From Polytrichum commune (taxonomy: Eukaryota > Streptophyta > Polytrichopsida > Polytrichales > Polytrichaceae), in the NCBI GenBank assembly GCA_950295325.1, contig OX485807.1, positions 18,137,666-18,201,665 on the forward strand: a stretch of 64,000 bases of DNA, written 5' to 3'. The notes beneath the pieces are model-generated. The model worked only from the letters and a program-made list of their open reading frames with translations, searched no databases and had not been told where the DNA came from. Below, in pieces: positions 11,646-22,860 of the stretch. Every line of letters begins with the position of its first letter. The first letter of the stretch is position 1. Both the position numbers and the translations under genes were made by a program.

Positions 11646-13184
11646 AATTGACGCTAATATCAAGCATATTTGGTGAACAAGCATGTGTAATGTGCTCCTT
11701 TCTGCCAATGTGAAGCTCCTTCCTTTGAGCTCCCTACTTAAGATATAATTTGAAGGGGGCCCAAGAAAGAACTGGATTAGTTTGCTGTAACTTGTCTTTG
11801 AACTACAATGTAGAGATTGGTTATCCTTTCCTCACACTCATGTGCAATGATATATCTCATCAACAAGTGATCATCCTATACAGTGTGGATGCATACAAGC
11901 TATTTTATCTGCAAATGTTTATTCTAAAAGCTTGACACCATTTTCTGGGTCCTGTCAGTCGTAACCTGTGAGCCCAAAAGGGTGCCCACATTTAGTCTTA
12001 GACCCTTGAAACGTTAGTTGATGCACTTTGAAGTAGCATGTTACTTCACAAAAATATAAAAAGAGTGAAATGTTAGTCTTAGAAGCACCATGTTGTAAGA
12101 GGCTAGGATGTGAGTTGTTATTGTGTTTTTACCTTCGGAAGGATTTGAGTGAATGAGGATAGGTAAGGAGAACTTGGATTGAGTAGTTAGTGAGTAGGCT
12201 AGTACAAATGGATGGAGACAACCAAAGTGACTCAAGAGGCAAGTGCATTCGAATTGGGATGAATGGAGGATCACATGGAGCGCACAAGTGGACCACCTCA
12301 TCATGGCCACTTAATGGGGAAGGCCCAAGGAAGAATGCAAGGTGGAGGATAAGCAAATTCTCAAAGCACCAATCAAATCACGAGTTAAGCATCGTGGTTT
12401 GAATTAAGTGGTGAGCGACGATTTGGGAAAGTAAGGGGAGAAAGTTATGGCGGCGGAAAGCGAAGGAGGCTAAGTTTGGGTTGAAGCATCCCAAGTTTGG
12501 TAAAGTGTGGTAGGTAGAAAGCCAAGGCTAGTTAAATGTTCGAATTAGGATCCTTGTTGATCATTTGAGGGAGGAAGGCTTAGAAGATAGGATTGGCGCC
12601 TACTAAGTAGGAGGAAATCTCAAGGGCTTATCGTGAGCCTTGAGGGTGCTCACCCCCTCAAGCTTACTATATAATCTCTCATTCTTCCCTCACTCATCCT
12701 CTCTTTCCTTTGTGCTCCAAGGCACCCCACGAGTTATAAGTGTGGGTGTGGGAAGCCATATTGGAGCACATGTGTGTGCTTAGTTTTTAGTTTGAGAGCC
12801 AAGGCTTGTTAGCCTTGAAGAGGGCTTGACCTCTTGGTAGAATTAGTGTTGACGTGAAGGATTTTAAAGTTAATTCATGATTCCAATTTGTGGTACTTAA
12901 AGTTCATGTTTTGAATACACGTGGTTGCAAGTTCCATGTTTAAGAGTTGAGCACTTGATGTTGTGATGAGTGCAAAAATATACTTGTGTGGATTAGTTAG
13001 TCTTAGTGAAGTTAGGAAATTCTCTCTCCCCCTCTCCTCTCTAGGATTTTAGGATTTTAGGATTAGAGAAGAATTGTGTGATTAGAAAGGGGTTGTTAGT
13101 AGAATTAGGGAAATTAGGTAGGAAGATTAGTTAAGGGCTTGAATAATTAGTGAGGTAGTTGGGGATTACAACTACAAAGTTGTG
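11646..13184. other. Intergenic, possible old LTR or promoter-like stretch
   Basis: No coding sequence is recognised. ACTATATAATCTCTC at about 12665 resembles a TATA box followed by a CT-rich leader, a layout seen in retrotransposon LTRs and in plant promoters. No matching second LTR, primer binding site or polyprotein was found, so this remains undecided. Confidence 0.3.
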
Positions 13185-13500
13185 GGTTCATGAAGGAGCT
13201 GGGTTTATGAAGGAGCTGGGTTTGTTTAGTTAGAAAGTAAAGAGCTGGGTTTATGAAGGACCTGGGTTTGTTTAGTTAAAAGCTAAGGAGCTGGGTTCAT
13301 GAAGGAGCTGGGATTATGAAGGAGCTGGGTTTGTTTAGTTAGAAGCTAAGGAGCTGGGTTCATGAAGGAGCTGGGTTTATGAAGGAGCTGGGTTTGTTTA
13401 GTTAGAAGCTAAGAAGCTGGGTTTATGAAGGAGCTGGGTTTATGAAGGAGCTAGGTTTATGTAATTAGAAAGTAAAGAGATGGGTTCATGAAGGAGCTTA
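13185..13500 (+). repeat. Minisatellite of GGAGCTGGGTTTATGAA units with higher-order structure
   Basis: A 17-bp unit, GGAGCTGGGTTYATGAA, is repeated more than ten times. Pairs of the unit alternate with a spacer, TTTGTTTAGTTAGAAGCTAA or close variants, giving a higher-order period of roughly 65-70 bp repeated four to five times. The variants in successive copies indicate expansion by unequal exchange or slippage. Confidence 0.9.
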
Positions 13501-13860
13501 GTAGATAGCCTACCTAATTAGCTCATAGACAAGTAGTTAGTTACATTATGCTAGTTAGTGTTATGTGTGGCTTTCACAAGTAAATGTATTTGAGATTGAC
13601 TATAGAGAATAGTGTTTTTTTTAACACTTGCATCCTCTCTTTAAAAATAAACCACGTGCACAACTTAATGGAGAATGTGGAGCACTCTCGCGATGGCAAG
13701 ACAAAGGAAGCAAAGACCAAAGTTAAATCCAAGACCACTTGAAGGGTGAACCTTGCACTATGGACTCATCCAAGTCCAAATCCAATACCGCGGAGGAATG
13801 TGAGCCCAAACCCACTACTCGGACTACGGACGCTTAAGGGTGGGGGGTTTGGCCTCACAT

Positions 13861-14120
13861 AACCGGTTGGCCGCTTTGTTTCGCCGAGGTGGCACTACAT
13901 GATTGGCTCTGAGCACACAGGTTTACAGACGATGACCTCGACATCCGAGCCGGTTATGATCATCTAAATCAGTTATGGTGACAGGTGACCCACTGTTTAG
14001 GTCACCTGCGCGGCTCAACAAAGCGGCCAACCGGTTACGTCCGGTAATCGTTTTATTGGAACCGGTTATCGGTGCAGAACCGATTCTGCACCGATAACCG
14101 GTTCCAATCAAACGATTATC
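13861..14120. mobile_element. Nested foldback: outer 21-bp inverted repeat beside a 37-bp-stem hairpin
   Basis: AACCGGTTGGCCGCTTTGTT at 13861-13880 pairs with its near-exact reverse complement at about 14017-14036. Inside, CAGGTGACC and GGTCACCTG form a 9-bp stem. Directly after it, 14043-14079 and 14084-14120 form a hairpin with 37-bp arms, two mismatches and a 4-nt loop (CCGA). The arms contain ACCGGTTATCGGTGCAGAA. The structure is that of a foldback or MITE-like element. No protein is encoded. Confidence 0.8.
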
Positions 14121-14522
14121 TAATACAAAGGATATCACTTTGGTGAATTGATAGTTGAGCCTATGATGCTTCTAGTATTGGTTTCAAAGTCATGGGAGTT
14201 ATTTCTTTTTAAGTAAACTGCTCAACTGTGAACTGCACAATGACAGATTCTCAGGCTTGTAAAGTAATGGCATGATTTTAATGAGTTTAATTGTTATCCA
14301 ACTCTCAGTAGATTTCTATCTAAAGTGCAGGATTTATATGCCGTAAACCACATCAACTGAATTGCTAATCAAGAAAACGATGGCCAAAATGGTGGAAGGT
14401 AATGGTCGGAAATATCCAGTGATCCGGATGCCACTGGTGATGAATGTATTGGCACGTCTCAGAATTAACCTCGACATTGAAGTGAAGAGAAAATCAAACT
14501 ACCTTAGAGCAAGAAAAATGAG
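14121..14522. other. Intergenic, nothing recognised
   Basis: AT-rich spacer between two foldback-type elements. No coding homology or repeat was identified. Confidence 0.4.
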
Positions 14523-14904
14523 TACACTAAATATGTGATTTAGTGTCACCAATTCTAATTGTCTTGCTCAATACTACTTGTAAACCGCGGCATAGTGTCA
14601 CCAACACTAAATGTTAACCCAACATTATTTGTCATGCCTTGTAAATTTTTTGGGGGGGGATTATAGATTTATAGTGTTGCAATTACTTGTCACTTACAAA
14701 GTGATTTTTCATCCAAAATTCAATCATCCATGACAATATTTCATCACAAGTTGCTGACAAGAGAAGGTAGGGGTTCAGCCAATGGATGAACTCATCCATC
14801 ATCCGTGATAGAATTCGTTCACTTATTCATAAGAAGTGTCATCCGCAAAAGTTACCCTAGTGACATTAAATACCATATCACACTAAATATCATATTTAGT
14901 GTAG
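14523..14904 (+). mobile_element. MITE of the CTACACTAAATA family, copy 1
   Basis: It starts TACACTAAATATGTGATTTA and ends ATATTTAGTGTA, forming terminal inverted repeats that are themselves palindromic. The interior landmarks are ATTGTCTTGCTCAATACTA, TTGTAAACC, ACTAAATGTTAACCCAACA, TTTGTCATGCCTTGTAA, TCATCCAAAATTCAATCATC and CATAAGAAGTGTCAT. The same order occurs at 24443-24871 and 28431-28793. It encodes no protein, so it depends on a transposase elsewhere. Confidence 0.85.
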
Positions 14905-15089
14905 TAACTGGAATTTGCAAAGGTAAGTTCCTTGGAAGGTGAAAAACAAGTTCTATGGCAGTAAAAGAATCGGTGTCAAAGCCCTGATAGGTGACCCAAT
15001 AAACAAACATTGTTGCCAACAAAGACAAGCTATAGTTGCAGTAGCTACAGTTGCAGTGAGGCTATAAGTTAACGCCACATACACCATAC

Positions 15090-15732
15090 ATAAGGTAGAG
15101 GGTGCTAAAACCAACACTTATAAACATTTTCCAATTATCAATATTTTATTACCTTGAACTGTACTTGGCAGTGTAGGAGTGTCTGGGTCCATGGAGTGAC
15201 GGTTTTAGGTGTCATTAGTGGTGGCACCTCATAGCGGCCTCCACTATCTCTATGTAGGGTAGGTAATGAGCTCCACTCTATCTCATGTTGGTTCAAGGTG
15301 GGATTAGGGTGGCTTGTCAATGCCTATTCTAGTCATTCTATTCACAACGCCAAGGTAGGCCCACAAAGCATTTCCCGGGATGCAAGGGAGTCAGTTCCCA
15401 GGATGCAAGGTAATGGTTTTGCAAGCGAACCAGGAGGGATCATGGAGGTAGCCGTGTGGCTTTGCATACCAATACTACTTGGGCTTTGATGTAGTTTGGG
15501 TCTAGTACCCAACTATGTTGTGTTGGTTCTAGGTAACGAAGAAGGGGGTCCTCATCATATGCAAGGTTGCCATACACGGGACCTATGGATTGATTTAAGG
15601 AAGCTAGTAGTTCTGACTTTGAATATTCATCAAATATTCAATTGAAACTAAAAAATAAAAATAAACTTTCTGGATACCTATGTTTAGCCCAAAGGCTAAT
15701 ATGAATATATATTTTAGCACCCTCTACCTTAT
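15090..15732. mobile_element. 643-bp element with perfect 21-bp terminal inverted repeats
   Basis: ATAAGGTAGAGGGTGCTAAA plus one further A at 15090-15110 is exactly the reverse complement of 15712-15732. The interior encodes nothing recognisable. The exact match suggests recent insertion or strong homogenisation. A target-site duplication beyond TA could not be established. Confidence 0.75.
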
Positions 15733-15814
15733 ATGCAGTTCATCTCCGATGTCACCTCAGGAACCAAAGCGGCAGAGAGTCACTAAACTATTGTGGTTGA
15801 CACTGGCAGATTCC

Positions 15815-16560
15815 ACTCATGACTTTGAAGTCCAAAGGAAGCAATGTGATAAATAACTCTTCATTTAAGCTTGATTACTATGGAAGGTTTCTTTTTGGTC
15901 GGTTGGTCGGTCGGTCTATCTATCTATTCATTTGCATGTCCCTAGCTAACCTCTTCACACAGGACAATTCCTAAAGACCAAAAGGAAGTGATGAGATTAC
16001 GAGGTTCTGCATTTATGCCCGATTCCTAAGGAAGGTTGCTTTTTGGTCTACGTAATTCATTAAAACGACCACATAGACCCATGCGCCCGGTCACATGACC
16101 TATCATTGATCATTCATCACACACATGAAGAGGAGCCATGTATCAATTTTGACTTAATGAACTTGTGTTAGAATTATTAAACTTGACCAATTTGGATGCA
16201 TGACAAGTCATAGCCTAGTCGACACTTTACATATTGATTGTGGTCAGTTTAATCGATGTGTGGGTGATCCAACAATCCCCTATATTTATCTATTGGTACG
16301 TGTGTCCCTAACCTCTCCATGTATCACAACTTTGAAGACCAAAGGACGTGATCAAGACACTCTTCACTTATGTTTGATTCCTCGTGAAGGTTGTCTTTCT
16401 ATCTATCTATCTATCCATCCATTTATCTATCTATCTATTCGTTCGTTTCTGTCCAACCTCTCCACATACTAGGACTTTGAAGACCCATGTGACTAAGAGG
16501 CTCTTCATTTATGCTTGCTTCTTCATGAAGGCGTACTTGTGTCCAACCTCTCAACCTATC
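15815..16560 (+). repeat. Degenerate tandem array with interspersed TATC microsatellite
   Basis: At least four units share the order: CTTTGAAGACCAAAGGA or variants, a GTGAT segment, TCTTCATTTATGCTTGATTC or variants, TGAAGGTTG, then a TATCTATC stretch, then CTAACCTCTYCACAC. They occur around 15815, 15985, 16330 and 16470. One further copy lies alone near 4905-4990. The TATC simple repeats at about 15918 and 16396-16438 occupy the same point in their units. Confidence 0.75.
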
Positions 16561-16633
16561 AGAAGATGGTTGACTTGAGATTTTTAGCGAGGGAGGGCAC
16601 ACCCTCTACCCAATTTTGGCGCACACGGCAGCA

Positions 16634-16962
16634 CTACACAAAATAAGATATTTAGTGTTTGATACACTAAATACGAACGCATACGCTAAATATCAACAAC
16701 CCAATGAAAGTAAGTAACATTAAATGTAAACTCAAACACTAAATATCAACTATGGTAATATGTGGGAGTTACATGTTTGAATTTAGTGTTAGTTATGAAT
16801 ATGAAAAAAAAGGATATAACAAGGGAGGTGGCAGTAAGGAAGGTAGCAACACATTTATGTCTAACACTAATTGTCAAAGAATTGAAAATTAGTGTTGAGC
16901 ATGGTAGGGTGGTAACAACACTAAATATAACCAAACACCATATATCATATTTTGTGTGTAGC
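16634..16962. mobile_element. MITE-like element with imperfect CTACACAAAATA ends
   Basis: The left end CACTACACAAAATAAGATAT matches the reverse complement of the right end near 16935-16962 (CTACACACAAAATATGATAT) with few differences. The interior contains several ACTAAATAT motifs and an AT-rich core. The ends resemble those of the CTACACTAAATA family but the interior differs, so it is a related, separate subfamily. Confidence 0.65.
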
Positions 16963-17392
16963 TAGGTGTGTCATTCACATGGGCTCCAAGTGGGAATCCA
17001 ACAGATTAAGTTATAGGGCCAACTGGAGTCGGAACATTCGTGCACAGGGCCCAAGTTCCAATGCTTTTTATTGCTTTAGTGTAGAGATTCAAGGGGTCCA
17101 CCTGTCATGCATTCTTCCCCAACAATCCCAACCCACTGACCATTCTACCAAGAAGCTTTGAAAGAAAAGAAAAGAAAAGAAAATATAACGCCCGTATATC
17201 ATACCGGCGTGAATGTGAGCCCTTTAACCCTGTACTGATCACGGTTCCCGTGATGCAGTATAGGGCGTTATGCCTCCTTTGAAGCTTTGAATAAACTAAT
17301 GCATGAATGTGCATCACGTCAGTGACATTCTATTTTTTTTCTGAAAACTCATGGCCTGAGACTCCCTCCTTGCATTGGCTGTTGTTGGCGCC

Positions 17393-17938
17393 AGTGATTG
17401 GGGAGATTTCTGGGCATAATCGGTTGAGATCCTAGTGTTTGCAAGTCCAACCGGTTGCATGTTGACATCCTCCGGTTTTCCTTTATTAAATTGAGGTATA
17501 TTCTATAGATTCCTCTAAAATTATTGGTAATTTTCCTGCAGTCGTGAACTTCAACTGGTTATTTCTCAAACTCAACCGGTTCATCTGTAACTAACTGCCA
17601 GTTCTCCCCGATTATTGGTTGGCGCACTTCATGAGCCTGATTGGTTTGCCCAGACAGACTTTTCCAGATTCTCTGGAAATAATTCCCACACGAGTGTCGT
17701 GGCACCGGCCCAATGATCGGGGCGAACCGGCAGTTAGTTACAAATGAACCGGTTGAGTTTGAGAAATAACCGGTTGAAGTTCAAGACTGCAGGAAAATTA
17801 CCGATCATTTTAGAGGAATTTATAGAAGAATATACCCCAATTTAACAAAGGAAAACCAAAGGATGTCAACATGTAATTGGTTGGACTTGCAAACACTCGG
17901 ATCTCAACCGATTATGTCCAAAAATCTCCCCGATCACT
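17393..17938. mobile_element. Long inverted repeat element, ~225-bp arms rich in AACCGGTT
   Basis: The left arm, 17393-17618, and the right arm, 17709-17938, are reverse complements along nearly their whole length, with roughly 85-90% identity by eye. Both carry ATAATCGGTTGAGATC-like, CATGTTGACATCC, TTATTTCTCAAACTCA and ACCGGTTCATCTGTAACTAA-like blocks, with repeated AACCGGTT palindromes. The ~90-bp centre is unique. RNA copied through it would form a long duplex. Single arms occur alone at 10128, 11450, 48720/50565 and 55655, so the arm is the repeat unit and this is a head-to-head pair. Confidence 0.85.
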
Positions 17939-18018
17939 ACACCAGCCAGTGCAGTTTCCATATATCTTTGCTTGGTGTATGCTCTGATGAAGATTCATAT
18001 GATCATCACGATCATTTA

Positions 18019-18830
18019 GGGCCGCTTCACACTATGGCCGTCCAAGTCGAGAGGCCGTGGGATTGAGTGGCCAAACTTTGGCATGATATCGGTATTGTCG
18101 GAGGCTAGATTAACAAGTCTTCTATCATTATTGTATATGCAAAAAGTGTGTAACACACAACATGCAACTGCAATTGTTTCTACATATTTGACATCGCAAT
18201 TTAATGCCCTTAGTATAATTCATTGGTACTTTAAAAGTCCAAATGTATTTCCTATTTGAATTCTTCCACGTCATAAACACTTATCAAATTCATCTTCATC
18301 CCCCTATTTGATCTCCAAAAATTGTATGCTTTTAGAAGTTGTTGTAGTGGAGGGTACGTGGAATCTCCAACAATATATGGCTTCAGGTCCCCCCCTTCAA
18401 TCAACATTATAGGTTCTTGTAATATAGCTTTCTCCATGAGTTTCTTATAAAAAGAAGATTTCCTCAAATATGTTGTGTCATGAGTGTCTCCAGGTGCAAG
18501 CACACACAAATCTAAGAAATTTTTATCATGATCATAAATTCCTTGTAACAATACCATATGTGCATCATGTCAACACCAATAATCAGCAAGCATATATGCT
18601 CGTTTAGGTTTATACACTAACTTAATATGAGAACCATATATAGCACCATACATTTGAGGAAGTTTGGTGATATTAAAAAATACCTTCCATTATTTGTAGT
18701 AATCTTGCACCACTTGGAATACTACTGTATTCAAAATACAATTTGTCATTGTCAGCCAATGTCTTACAAACCAATCTTGTATATTCAAAAACAATTATTC
18801 TTTCCACTTTAAATTCATGTCCAACATTAC
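18019..18830 (-). pseudogene. PIF/Harbinger transposase relic with lost catalytic residues
   Basis: Translating the minus strand gives YGAIYGSHIKLVYKPKRAYM, then ADYWC, a stop in place of the Arg of the family CRHD motif, then HDAHMVLLQGIYDHDKNF and DLCVLAPGDTHDTTYLRKSS. Next come IVGDSTYPPLQQLL and an IGNTFGLLK stretch followed by LNCDVKYVETIAVACCVLH. The family motifs are GAIDGSH, GDSAYP and IENAFGILK, so the first Asp is Tyr and the Glu is Gly here; only the GDS Asp remains. The open part is 18252-18557. GGGCCGCTTCACACTATGG at 18019, preceded by TTA, looks like the element's terminus on its 3' side. The 5' part is missing beyond about 18830. Confidence 0.85.
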
Positions 18831-19540
18831 GATCGCTTTGGTGAAATGCCAGCTTCTAGAGTACCAGTGTTACTGTCGCACACCTCTCTATGAGGAGTGC
18901 CCGAAACACTATGGGCACAAGGGGGACCCGCGGAGTGACACCCGGGACTTGTGTCGCCATTGGTGAGAGGGCCGTGAATAATACTGGGATGAACAATGAT
19001 TCCTATGAATAATGCTGAAAGTATAACTCCACCCCAATTTCCAAGTATCACCATGAATGTATGAATAGTAAACGAATATCCTTAATTTGTTCAGGGGGCC
19101 CACATAATATAATTGCCATGTTCCAGGGTCATGAAACTGACCCACATGGCTACATGTGGAGCTGGGATTCTACTCTGGAGAAGTTTTGCATGGCAGTGGT
19201 GTCTTGCTTGAATGATTGAAGTCTGTTAGGATTTTGCTTCCGAAGGAAGAGTTTCTTGAGAGTGGTGTAAAAGACGACACACAAGTTGTTGTGCCAAAGT
19301 AGTTTGTTAAGAGTGATACGGACAATTAATGTACTACAGATTCAGAAGCTTAATTAATAGGAGTAATTTATCTCTTTAGATGCCATTCCTGCTACAGTCC
19401 AAGAGACTTTGGGGGGCTGGTGAATGAAAAGGTTAAAACAAAATTGAATAAAAACACTGATAATAAGGAAGATTAAGATGACTGTGATAGTAGCACATGT
19501 ATGCTCATAACAACAAAGTGTTGATAATGATCACCTATTA
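18831..19540. other. Intergenic, nothing recognised
   Basis: A somewhat GC-richer stretch at 18890-18970 with no recognised coding homology precedes the copia relic. It could be decayed retroelement leader sequence, but no LTR pair was found. Confidence 0.35.
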
Positions 19541-19543
19541 CAG

Positions 19544-20460
19544 GTGGTGTGCTGTGAAAATTCCACTGCCATGTGGAATGAACTCCTAATGATTCATGAA
19601 CAAAATGTTGTTGGGAACGTTTGTATGTTGCAGAGGCAGATGAACATTCTTACACTTCAAGAAGGAGACAATGATATTGTTGGGTTTATTGCTTGTGCAG
19701 AGATCATTGCAAAACGACTTAGTAATCTTGGTGGAAAAACCAAATGATGCCACAGTGATGGCTACGATTTTCTTTTCTCATTAATTACCTCCGAGTCATG
19801 AGACTTTTCTAGATGCATGGGATAACGTTCCTATTTGTCAAAGAAATCTCACAAATCTGACAACCTGGTTGTTGAAGAAGGAAGCTATGAAGAAGCCCAG
19901 AGGTCAAGCAACTGACCATATCAATCAGGCACTCTTTTCATGAACATGTATGTACTATGCACTGAACACGACACCTGGAAGCATTTCTCAAATGACGTCA
20001 ACAGAATGATGACAAAAACATGCAGAGAGAACTGAAAAACTAAAGAAACACACAGAATGCGGAAAGTGTGGTCGCATTGGCCATTGGGAACAAGAGTGTC
20101 CTGACATGCATGGATGCTACCAGCCAAAAGACCTTCAAGAAGAAGAGAACGTTCAATGGAGGGTGCGAAATCTGGTGTACAAAATGATGAAGTGGTGAAG
20201 GTGACACCAATACAGATGAATGAGTGTTGCATATTTGGTAGTTTTTACTGAAGCATGATCATTCAGGACTGAGTTCACAAAGCTCAACAGTGCTAAACAA
20301 TGCATGGTATGTTGAGATCGAGTGCTGCTATACAACACATGACGAACCACAGAGAAAGGATTATATTCCGATTGTTGCTCAGACATGGGGTGTCCAAGTT
20401 GCTAATGACACCATCGTATGTAAAGGAGCAGGGGATGTGATTCAACCTAGGATTAAGTTA
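19544..20460 (+). pseudogene. Ty1/copia retrotransposon gag-protease relic
   Basis: The opening frame (19544-19744) matches the copia Gag region with ENSTAMWNELLMIHEQ and an IIAKRLSNLGG motif. After a stop, the same reading continues with a LDAWDNVP segment, then a zinc knuckle CGKCGRIGHWEQEC (C-X2-C-X4-H-X4-C) near 20057-20098. Further on, QHMTNHRE and VQVANDTIV segments resemble the area just after the protease active site (family pattern ATxHMTxxR and a VxVADxT-like stretch), in different frames. No integrase, reverse transcriptase or LTRs were seen. It is a short, broken fragment. Confidence 0.8.
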
Positions 20461-20582
20461 ATCATTGTTGAGCCTTGTATTAATACTTACTTAATCAAGC
20501 CCCCAGTTGCTTTGTACCAGACAAATTAAACCACCTTGAAACCCTTGTGGCACCTTTGCCGCTTGTGTACATACCCAGTCAT

Positions 20583-21225
20583 GTACCGTAGCACCATAGC
20601 TGGTTCGTGCAAAAATAATTTCGGAATAAAAAACCGAAAAAAAAATCAAAAATTATGAACCCAATCAAACGAATAAGCAAAAATTTATAGTAGGAAAAAA
20701 AAACCTAATTAATATAAATTTTGGACTCTTCTAAGCTTCAACCACATCAACGTGTCATAAGAGGTTGCATGCTAACGCGTTAATGGCTCGGCGCCCTGCT
20801 CACTCAAAGCAGCAAACTTTCTTTCTATATTCATCTCCCTCTCCTCCTTGCTAATAGGGATAAAAGCAAAATCAACCCATCATTGTTTTGGTGCCATTTC
20901 TAACACTCTTCTCACACATGTCAAAGTGCAAATACATACAAAAGACCTAACACATACATTGTGCAAAGACAAACAAGAACCACACTAAGTAAGGTTAAGG
21001 TGGATACTTAGGTTTTAGGCCAAAAAGCCGCCACGAATGAATGGAAAAAACAACAACCCACTTCCAGTACTGCTGAACCTTACCAAAAAAACAAATTAAT
21101 TTTTTTTAAATCATAGGACTGACGAAATTTCATAAATTATATTTTTTTATTGACGAACCTTCTTTTTCAAAAAATAAATAAATATTCGTTTCGAGGTGCA
21201 TGAACCAGCTATGGTGTTACGGTAC
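20583..21225. mobile_element. 643-bp element with ~29-bp terminal inverted repeats
   Basis: The left end GTACCGTAGCACCATAGCTG and the following GTTCGTGCA pair with the reverse complement at 21197-21225 with two mismatches. Internally the element is AT-rich with runs of A and two AATAAATAAATA-like stretches. No protein is encoded. No target-site duplication could be fixed. Confidence 0.75.
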
Positions 21226-22860
21226 CTCTTTATGGTAGGCTAATACCCTATCAATGGCTGGCTGCAACCTGGTCCTTCTCTTAGGCCCACATAATGTTTC
21301 CAATGGCGAGCATGGTGCGCTTGGGAACTTCTCCTCTCTCGTGTCACTCCACCCAACCACTCTTTTGGTGCTTCATTGATGATCGTTCCAATTGTTGCTC
21401 TCCTTCCTTGTTGGCGGTTGGCATTGCTATTACCCTTATGCCCCCCCCCCCTCCCTACCTGACTTTAGCGAAGCCTAAAAGTTGGTTCTAAAAACACGGC
21501 CTCCACACCATCGACATTATCTAGTGCCGGGCCTAGTTGGCAAATGATGTGGCATGGCTTAAAAGTGGAGGTTTTAAGTCCCAAGCACCGACCCTCCCAT
21601 CGGTGCCTAGACATGAGGCAAGAATATACGACTTTTAAAAGTGTCGCCTCCTACCCTTGTGATTGGTTGCTTTTTAGTCTTAGCAATGAGGGCACGAGGA
21701 GCTCCATTAACAAAAACCGATGGTAAGATAGATGAGTAGTAAGGGATTTGGGGATGGGACAAAAACTATCCAACATACATTGCTTGATAGATAAAACCAT
21801 GAACATGTGTGAAAGCTACTTAACTAAAACCTACTCAAAAATCTCCGGAGCAAGTTCTTGTAGGTGCATTGGGATAGCCAGATGCCTCCCCTATAACTAA
21901 GGGAGCTTTACCCGGGTTTTAGGAAAGACTTTAGTTATTTGGTAAAGTCAGGTGGGGAGGGGGCATTATCTATTTGTTGGCGCTCCTAATGCTTGACATG
22001 TTCTTGTGGTGGCACCCAATTGCTGCTCCTTTCGTGGGATTGAATTATGTTTTTCCCCAAGCTCCTTCTACCCCTACATGTGTGTGTGTGTTAGCTAACG
22101 ATCACTTACTCTGATTTCTTGTAACTATTGCATCTACACTAGGATATGAAAGTTGAAACGGCAATCGCAAATTGGAAGAGACAATTTTTAAGCCAACCAA
22201 CGATTAAAAAGTGCTTTTGGAGTTGGAAGTGTCCATAAAGGGCCACTTGCGTTATAAGGCCCGAAGTAAGCCCTACAAGAGGTATTCACATGGGCGAGGG
22301 TTGATCTGTGCTCAAAACCACTTCACACACAAGACTGAAGGCCTGTGTCCATTGTATTCCAAGATCTCTCGTTGGTCAAAAAGGTTGAGTGTCCAAGTTC
22401 ACTTCATTGTAGAAGGTTAAGACCTAAGGGCCCAAAGAAAGTATTATGAAAGAAAAAACCTACATGGATTCCTACATAGTAGACTATGCATGATGTTTCA
22501 TTATCTGCCGGAATTTACGTCAAGCCCACTTCCAAGAGGTAGGCTTGACACAAATTACAAGAGACCATGTCAGTTTCTACATAATATGGCTCTCCCATTT
22601 CTCATGGTACCTTTGGGTGAGAGTCAAGGGCTTCATAATTGCCTAGTCACGGCCCTTGGCTCATGTGTGTGAAGTTGCCCTCAAGAAGGTGGATGAGAGG
22701 AATCTGCCCAACTACAAGAAGAATAAGGAGAATATTCTCCTCTCTTCATGGGATAATAAAGAAGAGTGCAAATTTTAATGCTTGATTCTGAGGAGCCCCC
22801 ATGGGCTTACAATGACAACCCTCAAACCCATCAATTTAAGGATTGTTTGGAGGGCATTTT
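21226..22860. other. Intergenic, nothing firmly recognised
   Basis: A C9-10 run occurs near 21442. A weak inverted repeat, GCCTCCCCT...CTTTACC against GGTAAAG...GGGGAGG, lies at about 21879-21967. GTAGGCTTGACACAAATTAC at 22540 resembles a segment at 29208, so a diverged dispersed repeat is possible. No gene is supported. Confidence 0.35.

Noticed and set aside
13185-13500. CRISPR-like repeat-spacer pattern
   Set aside because: The spacers are themselves copies of each other, the units are degenerate, and the host is a plant. It is a minisatellite.
12650-13620. LTR retrotransposon end
   Set aside because: A TATA-like box and CT-rich leader are present, but there is no second LTR, TG...CA boundary pair or polyprotein nearby.
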